DNA from: Lasiodiplodia sp. COLG20
Taxonomy: Eukaryota > Ascomycota > Dothideomycetes > Botryosphaeriales > Botryosphaeriaceae
Direction: 5' to 3'
NCBI GenBank assembly: GCA_009801085.1
Contig: VNWV01000005.1
Coordinates: 310,001 to 374,000, forward strand
DNA length: 64,000 bases
Part shown: positions 25,101-35,328 of the stretch, one piece after another
Layout: each line of letters begins with the position of its first letter
Numbering within the stretch: the first letter of the stretch is position 1
Notes under the pieces: generated by a model
What the model was told of the DNA's origin: nothing
The model's database searches: none
Seen by the model: the letters and a program-made list of their open reading frames with translations, nothing else
Translations under genes and position numbers: made by a program

Positions 25101-25991
25101 GGATCGATCGAACACTCGCCGAGCTGGCCCATCTGCCCCTCCGACTTGCCCCAGAGGTGGCACTTGTTGCTGCGCAGCATGATCGGCATCCTTCCAATAT
25201 GAATGCCCTTCCTCTTGACCTTCACATTTCCCTTCTTATACTCCACATCCACGACAATCGGCGCCGCGTACGTCATATCCCGCAACCTGCACTCATTCGG
25301 CGTGATGGTGCTCTGAATACCGCGCACGTTTTCCTCCTCGACACGGCACGGCTTTAGCACGCGCACGTCCGTGTAGCGCCAGAAGAACTTGTCGTCGACG
25401 TCCGAGTAGACGTACTGGTTGGCGCGCAGAATCTCCTTGAGCTGCACATCCACAAAGTAGTTGAACGAGTCGATATGCTGCTTGACCAGACCCTTCACCT
25501 TCAAGAATGCTGGCAGCAAATTCCACTTGTCCTCGGCCGTGTTGATCGGGTCCGTCAGCGACTTGCCGTAGTAGAAGGGCTGCAGCACGCTGTCCATGCC
25601 GTCGTCCAGCCGCCGCTGCGGCGGCTTGCGATGCTTCTTCGTTGCCGTAGTCGCCTCGCCATTTTGCTGTTGTGGTTGCGGCGCGGCGGGCGCGGACTTG
25701 CCCGTTGCTGGGGCGTCGGTGTTCTGTGAGGACTGCTCGGCGGCGGCAGCTGAAGCGGTCTGGTCTTGGGTCTCAGATGCGGTGGCGGTCGATTCGGCGG
25801 CGGCGGTGGTATCAGCGGGTTTTCTGCGCGGGACGGCGCGCGGCTTGCGCACGGCTTTTGCGGCGGGCTGTATGTATCCCAGTCAGAGTTGCGCGCGCAA
25901 TTGGATGAATTGGTTTTAAGGAAATTTTTCTGACCTGAGCAGCGCCGTCGGCGGCGTCCTGCGGGCCGTCCTTTTTCGACTTGGGCGGCAT
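22101..25991 (-). CDS. RPC2: RNA polymerase III second-largest subunit RPC2 (Ret1/RPC128)
   Basis: Exons 25991-25935, 25867-24984 and 24927-22101; 1255 residues. Introns are 67 nt (25868-25934) and 56 nt (24928-24983). This subunit forms half of the catalytic cleft of Pol III, which makes tRNA, 5S and U6 RNA in the nucleus. Pol III rather than Pol II is indicated by LLPAFLKVKGLVKQHIDSFN, the ITPNECRLRDMTYAAPI block and DPGGYFITRGQEKVILVQEQ. The active-cleft blocks are GDKFSSRHGQKGVVG and NPHGFPSRMTVGKMLELL. The C-terminal zinc site is CDVCERCG...WCQSC (cysteines at about 1196, 1199, 1202, 1211 and 1214). The first ~85 residues are a low-complexity Ala/Thr/Gln-rich extension not typical of the yeast subunit. 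Exon 1 encodes only 19 residues. Confidence 0.95.
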
Positions 25992-26508
25992 GGTTGTGTG
26001 TCTGTGTGAGCCCGCAAAAAAGTTGCAGTTGACTCGATGGCGGTTTTGCCCCGCAGGTTTGTGAGTTTTCTCAGCACGCACTTTCTGGCGTCGGTCGGAG
26101 GATCGCCGGCGCGTGCTGCGGTGGGTGCCAACGTCCCGCGTCCCTGCGTCACTCAAAGTCGTGGCCGCATCCAGTCATGCCCAGGCCCTGGCGGTGCGTT
26201 CCGACACGACTTCCAATGGACGTCGCGCGGTAGGAGCAGGCCATCTCATATGCCAGCATCATGAAAGAAGGAAGAAGCCAGTCGCTCACCCCTTCCAGCC
26301 AGGCAAATACATGGTGGACCTAAAAAAGGCAACGGCACTTATTGGACACACCAACGAAAATCATTCGAGTATGACTATGCGTCTTCAGCATACTGATGGA
26401 GATACAAATGTTAATTTTTCGTTGTGAAGTAGCTGATATTCTCTACGCAGTATTCGTCATTTCATCAACATTCTACAGCATCATTTCTTTGCCAATTTCA
26501 AAGTCCCC
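25992..26508. other. RPC2 upstream region / AKR 3' flank
   Basis: 517 bp. The part nearest RPC2 is GC-rich and promoter-like; the part nearest the reductase is AT-rich and probably its 3' UTR. No further gene was seen. Confidence 0.5.
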
Positions 26509-27746
26509 TCAAGACCTGTCCTCAGGCGAGAAAATATCGTTCCAGAAGCCACGGTAGTGCTTCTTCTCGCCCAACTCCTTCAGCTCCTTCACCTCCGCAG
26601 GCGTCAGCTTAAACGTAGCGGCGCGCAGGTAATCCGACAAGCGCTGCTCCTTGGAGCTCGTCGTGATCGGAATGACGTCCTGATCGATGCACCAACGCAG
26701 GGCGATCTCGCCCTCGCTGACGGCGTACTTCTTAGCGAGCGCGGCGCTGAACTCATCAATGGGGCCAGGCTTGGCCTTGGTGGCGGCGCTGAGCGGGCCG
26801 TAGGCCTGGGTGGCGATACCGTGCTGCTTGTGGAAGTCGATGAGGGCCGAGTGCTGCAGGTACGGGTGGAACTCGATCTGGTTGATGGCCGGCACGACCT
26901 TGGCCGTCTTCAGCGTCGCCTCCAGGTGCTTCGGCAGGTAGTTGGACACGCCGATCGACTTGGCCAGACCCGCCGCTTGCACCTCCTCCATCTCCTTCCA
27001 CTTCGCTTGCAGCTCCTCGTCTGACTTGGCGAAGAACGGGGCGTGGATGAGGTAGCTGTGCATCCTTGCGTTAGCTGGAAAGTAAAAGAAAAATAAAGCA
27101 AAATACAATGGGTGGGGTCCCATGTGGGTGCCAAACTCACAGGTCAACATAGTCCAGCTGCAGCTTCTTCAAGCTCAGCTTGATAGCGGCCTTGATATCG
27201 GCGAGGTTGCCGTAGACCTTGGTCGTGACGAACAGCTTCTCGCGGGGCACGCCGCTCTCCTTGATGGCCAGACCCAGCTCGGGCTCGGTCTTGTACATTT
27301 CGGCGCCATCGAGATGGGTGTAACCGAGCTTGATGGCCACTTTGGTCGATTCGACCAGGCTGCGGTCGATCTGCGATTCATCGCCCGTCTTGTACCACGC
27401 CGTACCCGTGCCGTAGCCGAGCTACAATCAAATCGTGCATACCAATGTCAGCCCTCATGTTTCGGAATTATATGGGTCGCGTGGGCTTAGATCCCAGGGA
27501 CCAGGACATGTGGAAGGATTAACGAGTGCGGGCGCGAGTCGGGTGTGCCGGGTGTCAGCATTTGCTAAGCATGTCGCAGGCAGATGCTGACGGTGAACCC
27601 GCAGTAGTAGCCAAGGTCGTGTAAGCATCCCATTGACGCCGATGGCTTGTGCTTGGCTGCAGTGCTGTGAGACATCAACTTACCATGGGAATCGAGTTGC
27701 CGTCATTGAGCTTCAAGCTCGGGATGGGCGTGTGGATGTTGGCCAT
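26509..27746 (-). CDS. Aldo/keto reductase (NAD(P)H-dependent)
   Basis: Exons 27746-27684, 27421-27141 and 27055-26509; 296 residues. Intron 1 is long for this window (262 nt, 27422-27683, GTAAGT donor) and intron 2 is 85 nt (27056-27140, GTGAGT). The catalytic tetrad of the aldo/keto reductase fold is present: Asp59 and Tyr64 in HLDGAEMYKTEPELG, Lys89 in VTTKVYGN and His119 in YLIHAP. The cofactor-side blocks SIGVSNYLPKHLE, INQIEFHPYLQ and AYGPLSAATK, and the C-terminal ITTSSKEQRLSDYL, support NADPH use. It would reduce aldehydes or ketones in the cytosol. It resembles the AKR3/GCY1-YPR1-like group, but the substrate cannot be read from sequence. Exon 1 encodes exactly 21 residues ending on a codon boundary. 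Confidence 0.92.
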
Positions 27747-28994
27747 GGTGGAGGATGCACGAACGAAGCTAGCTCTCCGTGGGGTTGGGGAAGAAGAGTA
27801 GGCGGTAGTAGTCGAGCGGCAAGGAAGAATAAGAGAAGTGGAGCTCCGCACGGAAGATGAAGCCAGAGCTTTGATCGCCGCGGCGGCAGCTGGAGCTCGA
27901 CTTATTATACTCCTGCCGCTACGCATCGCTTGCTCAAAATAGTCGGAGATTCGCAATGCAAAAGCTCCTTAGCTGATTAATTGCCAACGCGCCGGCTAAA
28001 TTATGCTTGTTGAAGTAAGGGTGGGTTTCTACGTGAAGAGGACTGCTAACCTCATGAAGGCTGACTCTCGCGCGACCCCTCGGGAACCCCACCTTCTTTC
28101 TTGCGTGAGCGAAAGCGGGCGTCGGCGCTATGACGTAGCCGAGATCGGATCACGGCAGCCACTGAGCCCGCAAGCACATGGCAAACCATCTAGGAGAATC
28201 GAACAGAGAATAAAGGAGCTTCGCTGGAGATCCAGATCGGCCTCGGCATTGACCAAAGCCGGGACGGACGGGCGAAGCTGCAGCCGCATCCGTCGCGCTC
28301 GTACTAATCCCATACATGCCCAGACCTGAGTCGCTGCCGAGAGATCAAAGTTTTCCTCTCCCAACTATGCTCCCACTCTACATAGCAACCAGATCGCTGC
28401 AACCCCCCAAACTTTGCTGTGCGTGCTTGATGGCGTGCAATGTCCTCGCCCCAAAGCTCGCCGTTTGCGGTCTACAACTGGTGTTGAGGATGCGACTCAT
28501 GAAACTCTAGTCGTCGCGCTACGATCCTCTGGATGCATCATGTGGAATAACAAAAGCCCCGCTGTCTCTCTACTTCAATGACAAGGCTGGCCGACGTGAG
28601 TCCAGCTCTACTCCCACCACGCCCACTTCTGCAATCATCCAAATCACCACTACTGCTGCATGATGCGCTCAGCGAAGCCTTTCATTGCCTCTATCCATCA
28701 ATAACTTGAAGAGGTATTACACTAAAGCTCAGGATTACCAACGCGAAAGTGAAAAGGATAAGTCTGCGCCGAAACATAGGCTAGAGAGAGAGATTTGGCA
28801 GGGGAACATCGCCCCAGTTGCAGACAAAGGATCGTGCTGTTATACACTGCCCTCTTCTCTTTTGTATCCACATGCACATCTTATCCTCTCCACCACCTGC
28901 TAAGTCTCCCCCGACTACCGGCCAACTTAATTTGCAATCGAATGGTATAGTATTAAAAAACGAGTAGAAGGACAGGACGCAACGAGCCTCACTT
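27747..28994. other. AKR promoter and PMA1 3' flank
   Basis: 1.25 kb without a credible gene. The part next to 27747 is the reductase promoter; the part below about 28900 is probably the PMA1 3' UTR. Only short overlapping frames were seen. Confidence 0.5.
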
Positions 28995-31976
28995 TCAGGC
29001 GCTCTTCTCGTGCTGCGTGGACACACGCTGGAGGGAAACAACTGACAATCTGTTAGCAACCTTTGGACAAGCCATCGAAGACGGCTCCTGCACTTACCGA
29101 AATCTTCGAGCGATCTCTGCTTCTGGTCTTTCTTGGGCGACTTTCCGTGCATGAGGTTATCGAAACCAACACTGTCCTGCAGCAGGTAGTAGACGCCGCC
29201 CATGACGCAGAAGACACCAAACGAGTAGATCCAGATACGAACGACAGCCACGATCGACGTCTGGCCACCGATAAACCAACCGAACAAGCAAAAGAAGGTC
29301 GCAATGATATCAACAACCAGGATGGCTCCGGTGAGCTGCCACGACGGAATCGAGCTCCAGAAAGGTCCGTTGGCACGCGTGATGAAGATGAGCCAGTTCT
29401 CCGTGAGAGAAATCTGCAGGAAGAGGACTTCATCACGCACACCAAAGTTCTGGACGATACCGCCGGAAATGCCCTGACCGGCTGCGTTGGGCAGATCCTG
29501 GTAGGGGAACATGGTGGTGAGAGCAATCCAAGTTCCAATAGCCAAGACCACGCCAAGCAGAACCGACATACCCCAAAGCTTGGGAAGATTCCACTTGACA
29601 GGCGTCTTTGAGAAAGGCGCGTTGTCGTAGGCAATAGCGAGCGTAGCAATATCGGCAAAAATGGCAATGAAGACGACAAGCTCAAGGTTGAGAGAGGTGT
29701 TTAGGATGGCGATCCAGAGACCCAGGAAAATTTCCAAGTGGAGGGACAGAGCAATACGGTACACAACGTACGCGTACATGCGGTGGAAGATCTGGCGGGA
29801 CGTCTTCAACGCATCAATAATGGCGGACAAACCAGGCGCAAGGAAGACGATGTCGGCAGCAGAACGAGCAGCATCCGAAGCACCCTCGACGGCGATACCG
29901 GTATCAGCCTTCTTCAACGAGGGAGCGTCGTTCACACCATCACCCGTCATGGCCACCAGGTAGCCACGCTGTTGCAGGATCTCGACGACGTTGTACTTGT
30001 GCTGGGGGAAGACCTCGGCGAAACCGTCTGCAGCCTCAACGAAATCGTAGATGTCGGAACCAGGCATCTCGCCGCCACCGCCGAGACCAAGACGCTCGGC
30101 GTTGTACACGTTGGTTCCGAGACCAAGCTGGCGGGACGTTTCACGGGCAATACCGACAGCATCGCCAGTCAGCATCTTGATGGAAAGACCAAGCGTCTTG
30201 GCTTCATTGATAGTGCGAGCCGTGTCGTGACGAGGCGGATCGGAACAGGGCATGATGCCCAGAATCTCCCACGAACTGTCACCACGCTTCCGAGCGACAC
30301 CGAGAGAGCGGAAACCACGGGTGGCGAACTCGGCGACCTTGTTCTTGTAAGCTTCATCAATGGCTTCCGGGATGGCGTGATCTTCCTCGACGGTCTTCAG
30401 GACGAAGAGTGGAGCGCCTTTGACGCAGACGATGCGCTCTCCCTGGGGCGATTCGACAACAGCTTGTACCTTTTTGGAGACGGGATCGAAGGGATGGAAT
30501 TCCAGCACCTTGTACTTGGACAGGACGTTCTTGGCACGAGGATAGTACTTCAGCGATTTCAGGAAGGCTTTGTCGATGGCATCGATACCCTTCTTCTTAC
30601 GGGATGCAGCCAAGCAGGCTGTGAGCATGAGATCCTCTGGTTCAACGCCAGCGACAGTAAACGGCTCAGCCAGCGAGAGCTTGTTCTTGGTCAAAGTGCC
30701 GGTCTTGTCGGAGCAGAGAATCTCGACACCTGCCAGCGACTCAATGGCCGAGAGCTTTTGGACAATAGCTTGTTTCTTAGCAAGGTACGCAGCACCAACA
30801 GCCATGGTCGTGGTAACGACAGCCGGAAGACCAACGGGGACACCAATGATGGTAATGGCAAGCGTAAACTCCAAAATGGTGACGATAGGGTTTGATCGGT
30901 AAAAGGAAGATACCCAGACTATTAGGAGAGTGAAGATGACGAGAACCAGAAGGACGACACCAATACCGTTCAGGACCTCGGTGAAATGGCCAGTTCCGGC
31001 CTGAGCGGAGGCGACCAAAGAAGCAGCGCGACCGACGAAGGTGCTGTCACCAGTAGCTGTGACGACCATGAAGGCTTCACCGCGCTTGATAGCAGAAGAA
31101 GCGAAGCAAGTATCACCCTTGTGCTTGTCGACAGCAAGCGACTCGCCAGTAATGGCAGACTGGTCGACTTGGAGGAAGGCATCCTCGGTAACCACACGGC
31201 CGTCGGCGGGGATGATGGTGCCCTGAAGAGCTGCATTAGCACGGGCGATTAGGGCGACCTTATGTCGCGCGACAACGTACCTCTTCGATCTGGAGGATGT
31301 CACCGGGCACAACCTCAGGCGCCTCGATTTCGGTGAGGGCGCCGTTGCGGAGAACGGTTGCTTTGAGAGCGAGCGTCTTCTTGAGCTCGTCGACGATGGA
31401 ACCAGCCTGGAATTCCTGAACAAAACCGACCGTGGCGTTCAGCAAAAGCAGGGCGCAGATGACACCGAAATCAACCCAGTCCTGGAGACCAGCAGCGAGG
31501 ATGGCGGCGGCCTGCGAGAGTCAGTGCGTGCAGCGCGGGTGGTAAAAGCCTGTACTTGCCTCCATGACGAACTGAATGGGGCCGACGAAGTACATGAGGA
31601 ACTTCAGAATGAGATTCTCTTTTTCCTCGCTCATCTGATTCAGACCGTACTTCTTCCTGCGGGAGAGGACTTCTTCGTTGGAAAGACCAGAGACGGTGCT
31701 GGTCTGCAAGAGCTCTTCGGGGACGGGTCGTGCACCGCCGGGCTGCGTCTCCTCTTCCTCAGGGTCGATGTTGGCGTCTTGGGACTCGAGCTCTGCGATG
31801 AGCGCGTCCATGTCTTCTTCCTCATCATCGTCGTCATAGTTGCCGCCGGGCTTGGAGGCGGGCAGGTCCTTTGGCTTCTCTTCGTGCTGCTTTTTCTCGT
31901 CGTAGCCGCCGGCGGCAGTCTCTTTGCCCAGGGTGTTGCGCGGGGCAGCGCCCTCGGAGCTGCTGTTGTCCGCCAT
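28995..31976 (-). CDS. PMA1: Plasma-membrane H+-ATPase (P-type, P3A)
   Basis: Exons 31976-31560, 31511-31281, 31222-29098 and 29041-28995; 939 residues. PMA1 pumps protons out of the cell using ATP and energises nutrient uptake. Seen are the acidic N-terminus ([18 protein letters not shown]), TGES at ~241 (actuator loop), the phosphorylated Asp ~388 in [20 protein letters not shown] and [20 protein letters not shown], about ten membrane spans, and the regulatory tail [20 protein letters not shown] with its conserved Ser/Thr sites. Intron 1 (31512-31559, 48 nt) is GC-AG: the donor reads GAG|GCAAGT. It must be spliced this way to give [11 protein letters not shown]; no GT donor keeps frame. Introns 2 and 3 (58 and 56 nt) are ordinary. 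The last exon encodes only the tail. The start is in a strong context (cccaccATGGCG). Confidence 0.96.
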
Positions 31977-34817
31977 GGTGGGCACCAGCTAAGATGCAGT
32001 GGAGGCGATAGAGTGCTAAAACTGGGGGCGACGAGGCGAAGGCGGGACTAAGAAGCGCAGACGAGCGAAAGAGGTGGAATGCAGGTTCTGCACTAGGTAA
32101 GCGTGGGGCTTTATTTGTTGTGAACGGGAGCTGGGCATTGGGCTTGAGACTTGGTCTTTCAGTGGCGCCTGCTGCACTCGCCCACGGTAGCAAGGGCCCA
32201 CCCAGGGCAGGAGGGACTTACCAGCGGCACCCGAGGCCCAATGGCGAGCAATTGGTCGACAGCAACCGGCGCGCAACGGAGCGAGGCGGGCGGCGGAGGC
32301 GACACGGCTCGAGCGAGGGAAGGGCAGCGACGGATGACGAGTGGGAGGGGCAGCGGGCGAGGTTTAAAAGGGCGGGCGCATATATGACGAGCGGGAGCAT
32401 GACCAGCTATCGCGCTCTGGCTGCCCTGCGTGTGCAGCGACGAGCTTCGATCCCGCGTGCGATCGCTAGCGCAATCAGCAGCTCTGGTACTCCGCACCTG
32501 GCCAGCCAGTCCGCAGCAGCTCACCTCGCTCCGTGCCGCCCAACAAGCATGTGTCGCCGCTCGCTGGCTGTAACGATACCGCGAACACCCTGGAACCGGA
32601 TAATACACGCAGCACCCGATTGCTCCCTCACGGCCTCGGAATTCATGCTTAAGCTGCAGCTTGCATGCACAGCAGCGAGGCTCCATCGACGCCCGCAGCT
32701 GGCCCCGCTCAGCTCTCGTGGACGCCGCAATATAGGCGCTCCCTAGCGCGAGATAATTGACGGTAAAATGGGAAGGATCCAGAAGCTCAAGAGGTAAAGA
32801 TTCTCGAATGCCGCAAGCTTCTCCCCGCAGGAGCTTGGGCCTCCTAGCCGCTAGCGCACCACCCCAGTTCAAACCTCGCGCTGCATCATCTGACTGACTG
32901 AGCGAATTCGCCGTCTTTGTAATACTGAACCATTTCAATGCGACTGCCACGCCTCGTCCGGCGGCCTCTGCACGACGCGCCGCGTCGACCCATGGCTCAG
33001 CGCCGCAGATGGCGCCTGCCGAGCAGCGTGGACAGCAAGCAGAGAACCATGACGCTAGAGGGAGCTGTGGCCACAGGGATGCCGGCCAATCGCCTCGATC
33101 CTCCCGCGGCTCCACTTACGACCGGGCGTGCGGGGATAGCGCCGCCGTTATCGACGCCTGCACCTTTATCCTTGCTTTCCCCTCGCCTGCTCAGCTCTGC
33201 GAAACATCAGAAATGAAGCCATTCTTCAGCCCGAGACTTTGCTAATTCGCCTCGTGTCATTTCCCCTACCTCCGCGCGTAACGTTGACTGCAGCTTGGCG
33301 GATCGACCGTGTGTTCGACAAGGTTTCTTGGCAGCACCTCCGCCGTCTTCGCTCCTCCGGCTCTTGTCCATCCTCCTGCCTATTAACACGGTAGTATATT
33401 GCTTGGTTCCTCTCCTTGGCTCAGCGAGACCCTTCAACCATTCAGAACACGTCTCAGGAGCGCGGCCGGCTGCTGCGGACGTTGGCAACGGTTCGTCACT
33501 AGCGCACGGAGGGAAAAGCACGCACCCACCATGATCTGCGAGGGATCTTCGTCCCGCTTTCACTTCCGCAGCGGAGCGCAAGCCAAGACTTGCACGTCAC
33601 TTCATCTCGCATATCCACCTCCAACTCTTCTCCCACGAGCCTAGTCGCTGCCCTTCTGAGCGGAAGCTGCTCTTGGCCCGCCACATGTGCCCCCCTCCGA
33701 AACCCCAACGCCCTTATCACCGCCGCACCCCAAGCGCCCTGTCCTTGCACTCTGTGTTTGCTTGGCTATTCTCAACCGCTTTAATATGTCTCACTCACGA
33801 AACTAACCAGCACCATTCCTCGTTGAGTCTTGCTCGTGCAACACTCCCCTTTCTTGGCTGCCTACCACGCCTTTTACTGGCCCCCTCGCCAGATTCTTGA
33901 GATACGCAAACGTATGCACATACCACCTCGCCAAGAATACCAAGACTTCCGCCATACCTTATCACCAAATCCTCCAAGGACGGGGGAAAGGGCGAGAAGC
34001 AAGAGATCGGCAAAGTCGACCCGATTGCTTGTTGTACGGCGGAACCGTCCATCGAGCCCTCCCGCCGACAATCGCCAAGATCCGTTGCTCCCGCCCGCGC
34101 GCGATTCCTTGCCATCTCTAGGCATCTATCGCCAAGACGGGAGCAAGATCTTTGCGCTACCCTGCAGGGCGGATTGCGTATTGAGCACAGCCTACAGTCA
34201 TGTGGTTGGTCCGTATCGCTGCAGCCTCTGACAAATGTTATCTCTTCCACAATCGTTTAATTTTACTCACGACTTTGGTCGACACTGGTGCCCTGAAGCT
34301 TCCTGTAATGCTCTACGCTATCAAAATTTACAAGACTGGTTCTCTTGGTATCGCAACAAATTCGAGGTGATTAATGCTATTTTCCAGGTCCCCTTGCTCC
34401 ACATACGTTGTGCAGTTACCGCATCAACAGCCGGCAATACTAAGCGAACCCACCTCGTACCATCATCTGTCCGAGTGTCCCATCCATGGATGACTATGAG
34501 GCCACATACCACAAAAGGTTGATTCCCATTCCGCTTTTCGACATTCTCTTCCGTAGCTTTCTCCCTTTTATCTACCTGAAGCCGTCGCACTCAACTCGGC
34601 TTTGACAAATCCTCTACATAGTAGTGAAATTTTCTGTTTCTCAAATTTTACGACTGACATCTATTTTTTGGGTTCCAGCTGCACTAAATTCTCCAATTTT
34701 GAGATAGTCGTGGCTTGTGCTGGCCCGGAAGTTACGTCATCATCCCTCTCGTGCGAGTAGCCTCTAAACGACACTACCGAGTATTTTCCAACCATATCCG
34801 TAACAACAATCTCCATA

Positions 34818-35066
34818 CAGAGGGGAGCAGTAGCCGATGTCTAGCACGAGGAATAGCAGGGCCCCAGAACATAGCGCAAATATGCCTCAGTTCTGTTTTT
34901 CTTTTCTTTTTTTAAAAAAAAAAAGAAAAGGGACAAACATGGGCCGTTGAAGCTATCGTCCGGATGTAAATATATAATCATTAATTCTATATTTGCGCCC
35001 GGATTATAGCTGTAACTACCTATGCCATGAGCGAAAAATAAATCCACATCAGCCGTTGGCTGCAAT
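34818..35066 (+). mobile_element. MITE-like element, family 1 copy 2
   Basis: Starts CAGAGGGGAGCAGTAGCCGA directly after a TA (34816-34817) and follows copy 1 for its whole length: CAGGGCCCCAGAACATAGCG, ATGCCTCAGTTCTG, a T-run/A-run, the inverted arms TCCGGATGTAAATAT / ATATTTGCGCCCGGA, then ATGAGCGAAAAATAAAT and GGCTGCAAT. The extreme right end has diverged or is lost, so the right boundary is approximate. In the first 76 aligned bases I count 11 transitions and 3 transversions against copy 1. Confidence 0.7.
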
Positions 35067-35196
35067 AATCACCCGTGATACTACAACAGCTGATGATGCG
35101 CCAGAGATGATTATTCAGTTTGTGGTCTCTTGCATGGCTATTAAAGACCGTCAGAATCTACTCTCTCACGTCCCTCCACGTAAGTGTCAAAATAAA

Positions 35197-35328
35197 TGAT
35201 CCTCCGGAATTATCTTCGAGAGCAACGGCGCTGGATTTACATATATAGTAGAAGCTACTATCCGGACGTAAATGTGGAATTATTAAATATACATTTACGT
35301 CCGTATGGTATCTTCTACTACTTATATA
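35197..35328 (+). repeat. Family 2 copy B with a ~40-bp-arm palindrome
   Basis: Begins GATCCTCCGGAATTATCTTC and GAGAGCAACGGC, matching the start of copy A at 4656, then runs into a near-perfect inverted repeat. The left arm is 35241-35279 and the right arm 35289-35327, with a 9-base loop. The arm cores are CCGGACGTAAATGT and ACATTTACGTCCG. The same core occurs in the middle of the family-1 elements. No coding capacity. Confidence 0.65.

Noticed and set aside
32159..33115. 318-codon open frame on the minus strand upstream of PMA1
   Set aside because: Cys/Arg/Ala-rich with no motif, overlapped by other open frames; fits a GC-rich promoter rather than a protein.
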